Below are positions 33,692-44,012 of a stretch of 64,000 nucleotides of DNA, piece after piece. Source of the stretch: Nonomuraea cavernae (GTDB lineage: Bacteria; Actinomycetota; Actinomycetes; Streptosporangiales; Streptosporangiaceae); contig NZ_BMNH01000009.1 of the NCBI RefSeq assembly GCF_014646355.1, positions 1 to 64,000 of the forward strand, read 5' to 3'. The notes beneath the pieces are model-generated. The model saw only the letters and a list, made by a program, of their open reading frames with translations, was not told the origin of the DNA and made no database searches. The translations under genes and the position numbers were made by a program. Position 1 is the first letter of the stretch. Every line of letters starts with the position of its first letter.

Positions 33692-36400
33692 TCAGTCCGA
33701 GAGCTGGACGGTGGCGATCTCCCAGGGGCGCAGGGGCAGGCGGAGGACGCCGTCCGTGACCGGGATCGGGTCGCCGGGGCGGCCGCGGAGGTCGGCGTGG
33801 CGGGCCTGGGCGAAAACGCCCTCGACGACCGCCTCGGTGCCGGAGCCGGTCAGGGCCACGACCCGGAGCTCCTGCCACCCGTCGCGGTTCCGGAGCGAGG
33901 TCATGACGACTCCGTCGCCCGTCACCGACAGGCCCGCCGCCGCCGGGGGCAGGCCGAGTGACGGCGCGCCCAGGCCGGGGACCGGCAGCAGGTCGTGCCG
34001 GAAGGTCTCCGCCGCCGGCGGCACGGCCTCCCAGCTCCCGTCGTACGGCATGAGCGCCAGGGTGACCGAGCGCGGGCCCCGGGACTGCGCGGCCGGGGTC
34101 GGCAGCTGGGGGCCGGCCGGTTCGGGACGCAGGGCGTGGCGGTTGCGCGACAGGTAGCCGACCGAGCGCAGCAGGGTGAGGGCCAGCTCGCCGCCCTCGT
34201 CCACCAGCTCGTACTCGGTGACGTGCTCCAGCAGGGCGGCCACTCCCCCGGCGGCCACCCACGAGGAGGCCGGGAAGGTGGGCAGCGGCTCCTCGCCGCA
34301 CCCGCCCTCGGCGGTCAGGCCGCGGGTGACGACGGCGAACTGTCCCTCGGCGTGCGAGGCGGTCGCCGGGGAGGGCAACGGCACGTGCAGCCGGACCCGG
34401 TGGTCGGAGCAGCGGTTGTCGAACTCGACGCGCAGCCGCACGTACGGCTCGCCCGCCCGCAGCTCGATCCGGGTGTCGACGACGGTCCGCTCGGTCTCCT
34501 CGGTCCGCGAGGGAGCGGGGATCTCGGGGGTGCCCTCGATCCCGGCGCCGGCGGCCGGCCAGTGGTAGACCCGCCGGACGTCGAGCGCGGCCAGCAGCGG
34601 GCCGGAGCAGACCGTGGTGACCTCGACCGACTCGGGGTCCGAGACGATCAGGTCCTCGGCCGGGGGCGCGTGGTTGTAGCTGTCGCCGACGTCGCCGCCG
34701 TCGACGATCCGGCCGGCGCCGGTGAGGGTCACGCCGCCGGTTCCGGTCAGCGCGAGGGTGCCGTCGGCGGCCACCTCGACCCGGAGCAGCCCGTTGTCGA
34801 GCACCCGTCCCTCGGCGCGGACCCCGGCCATGGTCGCCGCCGTGCCGGAGGCGCTCTGTCCGTGCACCGTCTCGTACGGCGCCGGGCGGACGCTCGTGTG
34901 GCCGAGGGGAGGCACCTCGACGAGGGCCGCCACCGTGCGGCGCGGCTCGGCGAGGATGCGCACGCGGGTCACCCCGTCGAGCGCGCCCCGGAGCTGGGCC
35001 ACGTTGAACGGGACGGACGACTCGCGCGCGACCGTGAAGGTCAGCACTCCGTCGTCGACCGCCCAGCCGGTGATGTGCCGGCCGTACAGTTCGGTGCCGT
35101 GGACGAAGGTGAGCGCCGTCGCCGGGTCCATCTCCTCGTCCAGCAGCAGGGTCGGCGCGTACTCCAGCGGCTGGACGGGCACGGCCGCGCCCGACGGGTC
35201 CACCAGCGGGTCGTCGCCCGCCACGTCCACGCACACGACCCCGCGCCGGGTGGCGGGCGTGGGGTTGACGATCAGCACGCCGTCCGACGGCACGGCGGCG
35301 GCCAGTCTGGCGGTCACCATGTCGCGCACGGCCTGTCCGAGGTGTTCGGCCTCGGCGATGCGGGCGGCCACCTGCTGGGCGGTCTCGTCCACGCCGCAGC
35401 CGGTGACGGAGTCGTGGCCGCTGGCGTCGACCAGGCGCCACCAGGCCATGTCGAGGAAGCGTCCCGGCCAGTCGCCGCCCCAGAGCGTGGCCAGCGGCTC
35501 GGCGTAGCGCTCGACCATCCGCTCGGCCCGGCCCATGGCCTGCTTGACGTGGGCGCGCACGGAGATGACACCGGGCAGGATGTTGGCCCGGGCGTGGGAG
35601 CGCAGCTCGCCCGTCACCCGCGGCAGCCCGTCCACGTCGTCCGAATATGAGCCGATATATCCGGCCAAGGTGTCCATCCGGGCGCCCATCGCGGCCACCA
35701 TGGCGGGCAGTCCGCGCACCGGCGCCGAGTGGTCGGTGCCGTACATCGCCAGCAGCGGCCCGTCCGGCCCGTGCCATTCGCGCATCCGGTGGGTGAACTC
35801 GGCGGCCCGCTCGGCCAGGTGCGCGGGGTCCTCGAACAGGTGGGCCCCGTTGCCGTAGCCGCCGAGCGGCAGATAGCGCGTCCGCAGGGCCGTGCCGTCG
35901 GGCGCGACCCAGGCGAAGACGTCGGTCACCACGGACGACGGCACTCCCCGGTAGACGCAGGCGTGCGGCAGCCCGGCCCGCCGCAGGATCTGCGGCATCT
36001 GCGCCGTGTGGCCGAACATATCCGGCAGGTAGCCCACCGGCATGGCCCCGCCGAGCTTGTCGGCCCGGTCCATGCCGAGCTCCAGGTTGCGCACGATGTT
36101 CTCGCCGGAGCAGAGGAACTCATCGAGCAGGATCTGCCACGGCCCGACGGCGAGCCGCCCCGACTCGACCAGCGCGGCGACGCGGTCGCGGTGCTCCGGC
36201 CGCACCTCCAGGTAGTCGTCGACGCAGGCGAGCTGCCCGTCGAGGGTGAAGTGGTAGTCGGGCTCGTGCTCCATCGTGTCGAGCACCTCGTCCATCAGCG
36301 CGACCAGCCGCAGCCGGAAGCGCTGGAACGGCTCGTACCACTCACGGTCCCAGTGGGTGTGCGGGACGACGACGATCTCGGCGGCGCGCTCCATGCTCAC
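33692..36400 (-). CDS. GH38 alpha-mannosidase
   Basis: A 902-residue glycoside hydrolase family 38 enzyme. The zinc-binding entry motif is VVPHTHWDREWY (His, Asp). The nucleophile Asp is in GYLPDMFGHTAQMPQILRRAG. Further family features are MYGTDHSAPVR and a large C-terminal beta domain. No signal peptide is seen, so it acts in the cytoplasm on an imported mannoside. GTG 36400 is preferred: it overlaps the previous gene's stop (GTGA) and GGGAGG lies 4 nt upstream; an ATG 6 bp downstream is the alternative. It is the last gene of the ABC-importer operon. Confidence 0.88.
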   Translation of the reverse strand: MSMERAAEIVVVPHTHWDREWYEPFQRFRLRLVALMDEVLDTMEHEPDYHFTLDGQLACVDDYLEVRPEHRDRVAALVESGRLAVGPWQILLDEFLCSGENIVRNLELGMDRADKLGGAMPVGYLPDMFGHTAQMPQILRRAGLPHACVYRGVPSSVVTDVFAWVAPDGTALRTRYLPLGGYGNGAHLFEDPAHLAERAAEFTHRMREWHGPDGPLLAMYGTDHSAPVRGLPAMVAAMGARMDTLAGYIGSYSDDVDGLPRVTGELRSHARANILPGVISVRAHVKQAMGRAERMVERYAEPLATLWGGDWPGRFLDMAWWRLVDASGHDSVTGCGVDETAQQVAARIAEAEHLGQAVRDMVTARLAAAVPSDGVLIVNPTPATRRGVVCVDVAGDDPLVDPSGAAVPVQPLEYAPTLLLDEEMDPATALTFVHGTELYGRHITGWAVDDGVLTFTVARESSVPFNVAQLRGALDGVTRVRILAEPRRTVAALVEVPPLGHTSVRPAPYETVHGQSASGTAATMAGVRAEGRVLDNGLLRVEVAADGTLALTGTGGVTLTGAGRIVDGGDVGDSYNHAPPAEDLIVSDPESVEVTTVCSGPLLAALDVRRVYHWPAAGAGIEGTPEIPAPSRTEETERTVVDTRIELRAGEPYVRLRVEFDNRCSDHRVRLHVPLPSPATASHAEGQFAVVTRGLTAEGGCGEEPLPTFPASSWVAAGGVAALLEHVTEYELVDEGGELALTLLRSVGYLSRNRHALRPEPAGPQLPTPAAQSRGPRSVTLALMPYDGSWEAVPPAAETFRHDLLPVPGLGAPSLGLPPAAAGLSVTGDGVVMTSLRNRDGWQELRVVALTGSGTEAVVEGVFAQARHADLRGRPGDPIPVTDGVLRLPLRPWEIATVQLSD

Positions 36401-37476
36401 GCTGCCTCCCCTCCGATCGGCAGACCATGGTGTACGGCGTAGCGGGCGGCGACGCGCTGGGCCGTGACGATGTCCTCCAGCCCGCCGGCCGCGCCGGTGA
36501 GCGGCGGCTTGCCGTCGTTGACGTACGCGTGGAAGGCGGCCAGCTGCACCTCGAACGCCTCGGTGACGTCGCGCCACTCGGTACGGCTCTCCCCCTGGGA
36601 CACCATGGTCAGCGTGGTGGGCGCGTTCATCAGGTAGGGCGTGGGGAAGACGAGCTCCAGCGAGCCGCGGTCGTGGTGGACGGTCACGGTCTCGCGGTAG
36701 GCGGGGTAGTCCTCCAGGTAGTGCCACCGGATCGCGAACCTGCCGGCCACGGGCAGCGGGCCGGAGATCTCGATGGAGCCGGGGGCGGGGCCCCACGTCT
36801 CGACGTGGGAGATCTCCTCCGGTGACCCGGTGAATCGCCGCAGGAGCGACAGGTCGTGGCAGATCGAGCCGAGCGCCACCCCGTACAGGGCGCGCACGGA
36901 GTCCGGGGCCTGCTCGCCGAGAGCCCGCGACACCAGGTCGTCCTCGGCGGCGCGCAACGAGGCCAGCAGCTCGGGATCCACGTCGCGGGCCCGGGTCAGG
37001 TTGGCGAACGCCAGTTGCGACTCGCCGCTCGGGTGCAGCACGCTCACCTCGACCGACCTGATCACGGCCGCGCCGCCCAGCTCGGCCAGCAGCTCCTCGG
37101 CCCGGCGGACGGCCGGGTCGTACTGCTTCATGTAGCCGACCATCAGCCGCCCCTCGGGCAGCGCCGCCACCTCGGCCCGGGTCAGCGCCAGCGGCTTCTC
37201 GCACAGCACGGCGTAGCCGGCGGTCAGCGCCTGCCGCACCGCCTCACCGTGCGAGCCGGACGCGAGCATGACCACGGCCTCGAACCCGCCGTCGGCCAGC
37301 ATCCGGTCGAGAGCGGTGTAGCGGCCGGGAGCGCCCAGGCGGTCTCCGACGGCGCCGGCGAGCGTCGCCGACAGGTCGCAGACGGCCGTCACCTCGAACA
37401 GGTCGCGTCGCCTCGACAGCAGGGGCACGTAGACCGCCTGCGCGACGGCGCCGCATCCGACCAGCGCGATCTTCAC
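36397..37476 (-). CDS. Gfo/Idh/MocA family oxidoreductase
   Basis: A 359-residue NAD(P)-dependent sugar or inositol dehydrogenase. The N-terminal Rossmann motif is KIALVGCGAVAQAVYVPLL, and the family EKP motif is in AVLCEKPLAL. The C-terminal alpha/beta dimer domain carries GSICHDLSLLRRF, where the His is the likely active-site residue. It could be an inositol dehydrogenase (IolG role) or oxidise a mannosyl-inositol. The classical iolG is not otherwise in the window. It overlaps the GH38 start by 4 bp and lies 22 bp after the IolE-like gene. Confidence 0.85.
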   Translation of the reverse strand: MKIALVGCGAVAQAVYVPLLSRRRDLFEVTAVCDLSATLAGAVGDRLGAPGRYTALDRMLADGGFEAVVMLASGSHGEAVRQALTAGYAVLCEKPLALTRAEVAALPEGRLMVGYMKQYDPAVRRAEELLAELGGAAVIRSVEVSVLHPSGESQLAFANLTRARDVDPELLASLRAAEDDLVSRALGEQAPDSVRALYGVALGSICHDLSLLRRFTGSPEEISHVETWGPAPGSIEISGPLPVAGRFAIRWHYLEDYPAYRETVTVHHDRGSLELVFPTPYLMNAPTTLTMVSQGESRTEWRDVTEAFEVQLAAFHAYVNDGKPPLTGAAGGLEDIVTAQRVAARYAVHHGLPIGGEAA

Positions 37477-37498
37477 AGCCCGCTCCTCCAGCGTGGTG

Positions 37499-38392
37499 TC
37501 ATAGTCCCAGCTCTCTCAGCTTCTCGCGGTTGGCGACCTGGTCGGCGATGTTCTGTTCGACCGAGCGGCGGCCGGGCAGCGTGTCCTGCTCGACGATGAC
37601 CCAGCCCTGGTAGCCGATCTCGTCCAGCGCGCGGACCACGCCCGGCAGGTCCAGCTCGCCCTCGCCGAGGGAGGCGAAGCCGCCGCGTCCCATCAGCTCG
37701 CGCAGGTCCACTCCGTCGGCGAGCGCCTGGGCGAGGATGCTCCGGTCGCCGTCCTTGATGTGCACGTGGCCGATCCGGCTCGCCCAGTCGCGCAGCGCGG
37801 TCACCGGGTCGCCGCCGGCGACCAGCAGGTGACCGGTGTCGAGGCAGAGCGGCACGTCGGTCAGCTCCAGCAGCCGTTCGACCTCGTCCGGCGTCTCGAC
37901 GTAGGTGCCGAGATGGTGGTGGAAGGCGGGCTCGAAGCCGCGCTCGCGGCAGCGGTCGGCCGCCTCCTGGACGCGGGCGGCGTAACCCGCCCACTCGCCG
38001 GCCTCCAGCCCGGGAGCGTTCCCGCCGGGCCGGGCGAACCGCGCGGGCGAGCCCGAGCAGCCGAGCGTCGGCCGCGGCGCCAGGTGCTCGGGGGCGGCGG
38101 GGGCCGCGGCGAAGACGTCGAGCGTCGCGTCGAGCGTGGGCAGCCTCTCCCTGAACGCGCCGGGGTCGTGGTAGGGCAGGTCGGCCCAGCCGCCGGCCAG
38201 CAGCAGCCCGTCGAGCCGCTCGACCAGCGCGTCACCGGTGCCCAGGTAGCCGACGGGGCCCAGGTCGATGCCCGCGTAGCCGGCGTCGGCGATGGCGCGC
38301 ACCATCTCGTCGGCGGTCAGCGGCGGCGGCCCGTCGCTCAGCTCGAACACCCCGAAACTCACCGGAGCGTTGGCGACACTCGTCACGCGCAC
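37499..38392 (-). CDS. IolE-like sugar phosphate isomerase/epimerase family protein
   Basis: A 297-residue TIM barrel of the AP-endonuclease-2/xylose isomerase-like family. Metal-site residues appear in FEPAFHHHLGTYVETPDEVERLL, VPLCLDTGHLLVAGGDP, IGHVHIKDG and WVIVEQD. The N-terminal VANAPVSFGVFE and the whole layout match 2-keto-myo-inositol dehydratase (IolE). It would dehydrate scyllo-inosose to the diketone used by IolD, encoded on the divergent operon. It overlaps the PHP gene by 10 bp. Confidence 0.75.
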   Translation of the reverse strand: MRVTSVANAPVSFGVFELSDGPPPLTADEMVRAIADAGYAGIDLGPVGYLGTGDALVERLDGLLLAGGWADLPYHDPGAFRERLPTLDATLDVFAAAPAAPEHLAPRPTLGCSGSPARFARPGGNAPGLEAGEWAGYAARVQEAADRCRERGFEPAFHHHLGTYVETPDEVERLLELTDVPLCLDTGHLLVAGGDPVTALRDWASRIGHVHIKDGDRSILAQALADGVDLRELMGRGGFASLGEGELDLPGVVRALDEIGYQGWVIVEQDTLPGRRSVEQNIADQVANREKLRELGL

Positions 38393-39566
38393 AGCGCCAT
38401 CACCTCGTTCTCGTAGGTTTCCAGACGGTGCCGGCCCGGCCCGGCGGGCACCAGCACCCGGTCTCCCCGGATCACCTGGCGGGCGCCGCCGGGGCGGACC
38501 AGGACCAGGCCGTCGGCGTCCAGGGCGAGCAGTTCGTCGCCCAGCCGGAGCAGCAGCGGCTCACCGGGGCCCGCCGAGATCGCGGTGCGTCCGGCGGAGA
38601 CGGCGTCGAAGACCAGACCGGGGTCGGCGGCCAGCACCCAGGTGGTGGGCGAGCCGGGCAGGCCGTCGGAGCCCGGCCGGTGAAAGTCGCTGGCGCCGAT
38701 CGCCACCAGGTCGTCGTGCCAGGCGTCGGCCCAGGCCAGCGGCGCGCCCCAGCGCCGGTCCCACCAGCCGGAGTGCCAGACCTCGGCGATGCGGGGACGT
38801 TCGGTCACCGGCTGCAGCCAGGCGCAGTCGGCGCCCAGCGGGTGGTTGATGGAGACGAGACCGCCCGCGCGAGCCGCGTGCCGCACCCACGAGTCGGCGG
38901 GCTGCCGGAAGTCGACCCAGCCGACGTCGCCGAACACGTTGGCGTGGCCGCGGTCGGTGGTGACCTCCTGGCCGGGCAGCAGCGTGATGCCCCGGTCGAT
39001 CTCGGTCAGTTCGGGGTGGTGGCTGACGGTGTTGTGGTCGGTGACGGCCAGGAAGTCCAGGCCGCGGCCCCTGGCCAGCGCGGCGAGCTCGGAGACGGTC
39101 AGTGAGCCGTCGCTGTGCAGGGTGTGCGCGTGGAAGTCGCCGGCGTACCAGCGCAGGCCGTCGAGGTCGGGGATGTCGCGGCGCGGCGGGCGCTCCCCGG
39201 CCGGCGGCTCCTCGGTGGCCGGGCGCGGCGGTGGGGCGGAGGCGGTGACGATCTCCAGCGTGTAGTCGAGCCCCTGCGGCGGCACCCGGTGCAGCCGCAG
39301 CCAGACCTGCCAGGTGCCCTCCCGCACCGGCCCCGGCAGGTAGCCCGGCGTGGCCCAGTCGGCGGTGATCGTGTATGCGTCGCGGGCGCCGCCCGACCAG
39401 CCGCGGAACCCCTCGGGGTCGCCGCATCCGAGGTCGAGCACGCCCGCCGACCGGTCGTAGCGCAGCCGTACGGTGACGGCCTCGGCGCCGGCGGGCACCT
39501 CGAAGGGCACCTCCCGCAGGATCCGCTCCAGCCGGTCGTCCAGGCTCCAGGTCCCCCGGATCACGT

Positions 39567-39570
<4 letters not shown>
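38383..39570 (-). CDS. PHP-domain metal-dependent phosphoesterase-like protein (CehA/McbA-type)
   Basis: A 395-residue protein. Residues ~1-115 are a beta-rich accessory domain (VRLRYDRSAGVLDLGCGD). Residues ~140-330 are the PHP catalytic domain with metal-ligand motifs GDFHAHTLHSDGSLTV, FLAVTDHNTVSHHPE, EVTTDRGHANVFG, and VSINHPLG. CehA/McbA-like PHP proteins hydrolyse esters, some of them phosphodiesters. In this sugar operon a phosphoester in the imported substrate (for example a glycerophospho-inositol type head group) is a plausible target, but this is inference. It starts GTG in a GTGA overlap with the ATPase gene. Confidence 0.75.
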
Positions 39571-40636
<1,066 letters not shown>

Positions 40637-40637
<1 letters not shown>

Positions 40638-41455
40638 TACCGCTTGATCCCTCCGTGGAACCGGAAGCCGTACTTCTTGCTGACGAACAGGTACATGAGC
40701 ACCACGGGGACCGAGTACAGCAGGCCGAAGGTGGACAACACCTTGAGGTTGGCCTGACCGCCCTCGGTGTAGAGGGTGTACATGATCACCGCGGCGGGCT
40801 GCTTCTCGACGTCGCTGAGCAGCAGGAAGGGCATCAGGAAGTTGCCCCACACGTTGGCGATGGTCCAGACCGCGATCGTCGCCAGGCCGGGCCGCACCAG
40901 GGGGACGACCACGTGGCGAACGATCTGCAGCGGTGAGGCGCCGAAGACCCGGGCCGACTCCTCGTACGACTTCGGCGTGGAGTCCATGAAGTCCTTGATC
41001 ATGAAGATCGCGGCAGGCAGCAGGCCGCCGCTCAGGATCAGGATCAGCCCGGTCTGCGAGTCGATCAGGCCCAGCTCGATGGCGAGCTGGAAGAGCGGCA
41101 CCATCGCGGCCGTGCCGGTGATGATCGAGGAGAGCAGCAGCAGCGCGTAGAGCAGGGCGTCGCGCCCCGGCAGCCGTACCCGGCTGAGCGCGTACGCGGC
41201 CAGCGCCGACAGCACCACGACGAGCACGGCGGTCCCGACCGCCAGCACCAGCGAGTTGACCAGCGACCAGAGCGCGTACGGATGGTCGATGATCATCTGG
41301 AAGTTCTCGGAGGTGAAGTCCGGCATCCGGACCTCGTACGTCGGGTCCGAGGTGAACGGCGCGGTGGCCAGCCACAGCAGCGGGATCGTGAAGAAGGCCA
41401 GCAGCACCGCGATCAGGGTGTAGAAGCCGATCCGGCCCGCGACGAACCGTGTCAT
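40637..41455 (-). CDS. Sugar ABC transporter permease (MalG-like)
   Basis: A 272-residue CUT1 permease. MTRFVAGRIGFYTLIAVLLAF is its first helix, with DPTYEVRMPDFTSENFQMII after it. The EAA loop is EESARVFGASPLQIVRHVVVPLVRPGL. The chosen start (ATG 41455) overlaps the upstream permease stop as ATGA. It heterodimerises with the MalF-like permease. Confidence 0.87.
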
Positions 41456-42378
41456 TTCTTGCTCCTGAGCAGCCGCAGGTAGAACACCGCCACGACCAGG
41501 TTGATCAGCAGGATGATCGTGGAGATCGCGGCGCCGTAGCCGAGGTCGCCGCCCTGGAGCGCGACCTTGTAGACGTGCACGGCCAGCACCTCGGACTTGC
41601 CGTCGGGGCCGCCCGCGGTCAGCAGGAAGGGGCTGAAGTCGTTGAACGTCCACAGGCTGATCAGCAGCAGATTGGTCAGGATGTGCCCTCTGATGTGCGG
41701 GAACACCACGTCACGGAGTTGCTGCCAGCCGGAGGCCCCGGCCAGGCGGGCGCTCTCCAGGTGCGAGGGCGGCACGTTCCCGAGCGCGGCGCCGTACAAC
41801 ATCATCGAGAACGCGGTGCCGCGCCAGGTGTTGAAGATGATGATCGACAGCATCGGGTGGTCGAGCAGCCACGGGAAGCCCGGGATGCCGAGCAGCGCGT
41901 TGAGCGTGCCGCTGTCGCGGTCGAGCAGGGCCACCCACAGGAACGCCACGACGGCGCCGGGCAGGATCCAGGCCAGGATGACCAGGCCCTCGACCACGCT
42001 CTTCAGCGTCCCGCGCCGGTCGCGCAGCATCCAGGCGATCGAGAAGCCGAGCACGACCTGCCCGATGACCGCCGAGCCCAGCACGAACTGGAAGGTCAGC
42101 CAGGTGGAGTCCCAGAAGGCGGGGTCGCTGATCGCCTTGATGAAGTTGTCCGCCCCGACGATCTTCGGGTTGACCGCCTCGACGCCGGTGAGCCGGTAGT
42201 TCATCAGCCCCAGGTAGATGACCCAGAGGGCGGGGAACACGAGGAACACCGTGATGAGCGCCAGCGCGGGCGCCACGAAGGCGCCCGCCCGCAGGCGGCC
42301 CAGGCCCGCCGCGTCCACGCTGTAGCGGCGGGCAGGGGCGTCGTCGCGCGCCTCAGGAGGCGATGTTGCCTGCGCCAC
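41452..42378 (-). CDS. Sugar ABC transporter permease (MalF-like)
   Basis: A 308-residue CUT1 permease starting with a short soluble N-tail, then ALALITVFLVFPALWVIYLGLMN. The P-loop/EAA segment is LESARLAGASGWQQLRDVVFPHIRGHI. Six to seven helices are visible. Its start overlaps the binding-protein gene's end by 26 bp. Confidence 0.87.
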   Translation of the reverse strand: MAQATSPPEARDDAPARRYSVDAAGLGRLRAGAFVAPALALITVFLVFPALWVIYLGLMNYRLTGVEAVNPKIVGADNFIKAISDPAFWDSTWLTFQFVLGSAVIGQVVLGFSIAWMLRDRRGTLKSVVEGLVILAWILPGAVVAFLWVALLDRDSGTLNALLGIPGFPWLLDHPMLSIIIFNTWRGTAFSMMLYGAALGNVPPSHLESARLAGASGWQQLRDVVFPHIRGHILTNLLLISLWTFNDFSPFLLTAGGPDGKSEVLAVHVYKVALQGGDLGYGAAISTIILLINLVVAVFYLRLLRSKK

Positions 42379-43738
42379 CGACGATTCCTTCGAGCTTCCG
42401 CTGGTAGTCGGCGGCGGCCTCGTCCGGCGTCTTTCCGCTGACCACGGCGGCCGTCGCCTCCTGGAGGGCCGCCGACACCTGCGGGTAGACGGCCACCGGC
42501 GGACGGAAGGCCGTCAGCGGCAGCACCTCGTCCGAGATGTACGTCAGCAGCGGCTGACCGGCCAGGATCTCCTTGTTGACGTCGGTGCGCGGGGTGATGC
42601 GCACGTTGCCGTCCTTGGTCTCCTCCTTCAGCGCCTCCGGCGAGAGGGTGAAGGCGAGCAGTTCGAAGGCTTCCTTCGGATGCTTGCTGTTGGGGTTGAC
42701 GGTGCGCAGCGCGCCGCCCGACATGCTGACGAAGTCCTGGCCGCGCACTCCCTTGCCGGGCTCCATGGCCGGGATCTTGGTGTAACCGACGACCTCGTCG
42801 CGGTCGGCCATCTTGGCCACGCCGTCGGTGGGGTTGACGACGCCACGCCAGAAGTAGTCGCCCTCCATCAGGATGCCGATCTTGCCCTCGGCGAACTGCT
42901 GGAACGACTTGTCGCGGCCCTTGGCCTCCTGCTGGAGCTTGGGGTCGCCGAGGCCGCCCCCGTAGATCTTCTGGTAGAGGCCGAGCGCGTCCTTGAGCGG
43001 CTGCGCGGCCCCGATCCACTTGCTGTCGCGCTGGAGCTCGCCGCCCGCGCCCGCGAGCAGCGGCAGCACGCCCTGCATCGAGGTGGCCTCGCCCATCGCG
43101 GTGCCCGCGTTGATCTGGATCGGCACCGGAACGCCGGACGACTTGAGCTTGGCGCCCGCGTCGAGCACCTCCTGCCAGCTCTTCGGCTGCCAGTCGGCCG
43201 GCAGCCCGGCCTTGCCGAACAGGGTCTTGTTGAAGTAGAGGACCCGGCCGTCCGTGCCGACCGGCAGGGCGTACTTCTTGTCGTTGTAGGTGGCGAGCCC
43301 CTGGACTGCCTCGGGGATCTGCGCCCAGCCGTCCCAGCTCTCGGCCTCGGGGCCGACCACGTCGGCCAGCGGCTTGATGTAGCCCGCCTCGGCGAACTCA
43401 CCGGCCCAGATGCCGTCGATGTCGATCACGTCCGCGCCCTTGCCTGACTTCAGGTCCAGGGAGAGCTTGGTCTTGTACTGCTCGTCGTCGACGCCGCTGG
43501 GAACGAACTTGACCGTGACGTCCTTGCCCTTGGCCTTCTGGGCCTCCACGAACTTGGGGATCACCCAGTCGGCGAGATGGCCGGCCGACCTGGCGTTCTT
43601 GCCGCCCGCGATGGCGTTCTGGGCGATCGTCAGCTCGATCGTGTCGCCGCTGCCGGACGACTCGCCGCAGGCGACGAGCCCTAACCCCGATATGGCCAGC
43701 GCGGCGACGACAGCCACCGGCCTTTTATGCAATCCCAT
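42353..43738 (-). CDS. Sugar ABC transporter substrate-binding lipoprotein
   Basis: A 461-residue extracytoplasmic solute-binding protein, family 1 type. The signal peptide ends in the lipobox LVACG (Cys at ~24), so it is membrane-anchored. Mature motifs are YKTKLSLDLKSGKGADVIDIDGIWAGEF, YALPVGTDGRVLYFNKTLF and the tryptophan-rich sugar cleft (WQPKSWQEVLDAGAKL). First gene of the minus-strand operon, with GGAGGG 5 nt before ATG. The operator-like ATGTCATGACAT lies 44 bp upstream. The substrate may be an inositol or mannosyl-inositol glycan, inferred only from neighbours. Confidence 0.87.
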   Translation of the reverse strand: MGLHKRPVAVVAALAISGLGLVACGESSGSGDTIELTIAQNAIAGGKNARSAGHLADWVIPKFVEAQKAKGKDVTVKFVPSGVDDEQYKTKLSLDLKSGKGADVIDIDGIWAGEFAEAGYIKPLADVVGPEAESWDGWAQIPEAVQGLATYNDKKYALPVGTDGRVLYFNKTLFGKAGLPADWQPKSWQEVLDAGAKLKSSGVPVPIQINAGTAMGEATSMQGVLPLLAGAGGELQRDSKWIGAAQPLKDALGLYQKIYGGGLGDPKLQQEAKGRDKSFQQFAEGKIGILMEGDYFWRGVVNPTDGVAKMADRDEVVGYTKIPAMEPGKGVRGQDFVSMSGGALRTVNPNSKHPKEAFELLAFTLSPEALKEETKDGNVRITPRTDVNKEILAGQPLLTYISDEVLPLTAFRPPVAVYPQVSAALQEATAAVVSGKTPDEAAADYQRKLEGIVGGAGNIAS

Positions 43739-43781
43739 TCAAACCCTCCGAGACGTCCGAAAAGGCAGGAGTTCAGCCAAT

Positions 43782-43793
43782 ATGTCATGACAT
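43782..43793. promoter_or_regulatory. Palindromic operator ATGTCATGACAT (transporter side)
   Basis: A perfect 12-bp palindrome 44 bp upstream of the binding-protein start. A second copy lies at 43960. This is the kind of site used by GntR-family repressors (inositol or sugar control), but no GntR gene is in the window. Confidence 0.6.
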
Positions 43794-43959
43794 GCGGATG
43801 ACGTAAAGGTCTGGCTAAATATCGGGAGTGTTATTCCATGCTGTGACTCGGCGACCGGCGGTCGCGGACGGTCCGGACACCATGCGAAATGTACGGACCC
43901 GACCTGCAGCTTTGCTTGCCGTCGGTTCCGGGACGCTTCGTAACATAGCGGACATCCGT

Positions 43960-43970
43960 ATGTCATGACA
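43960..43970. promoter_or_regulatory. Palindromic operator ATGTCATGACA (iolC side)
   Basis: It has the same core as the copy at 43782 and is placed 42 bp upstream of the iolC TTG start. The two sites sit at nearly equal distances from the two divergent start codons and 178 bp apart, so a looping or co-regulating repressor is possible. Confidence 0.6.
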
Positions 43971-44012
43971 ATATGCCATAGTGTGCACGAAGGCTCCGTC
44001 CCTGGAGGTGCG

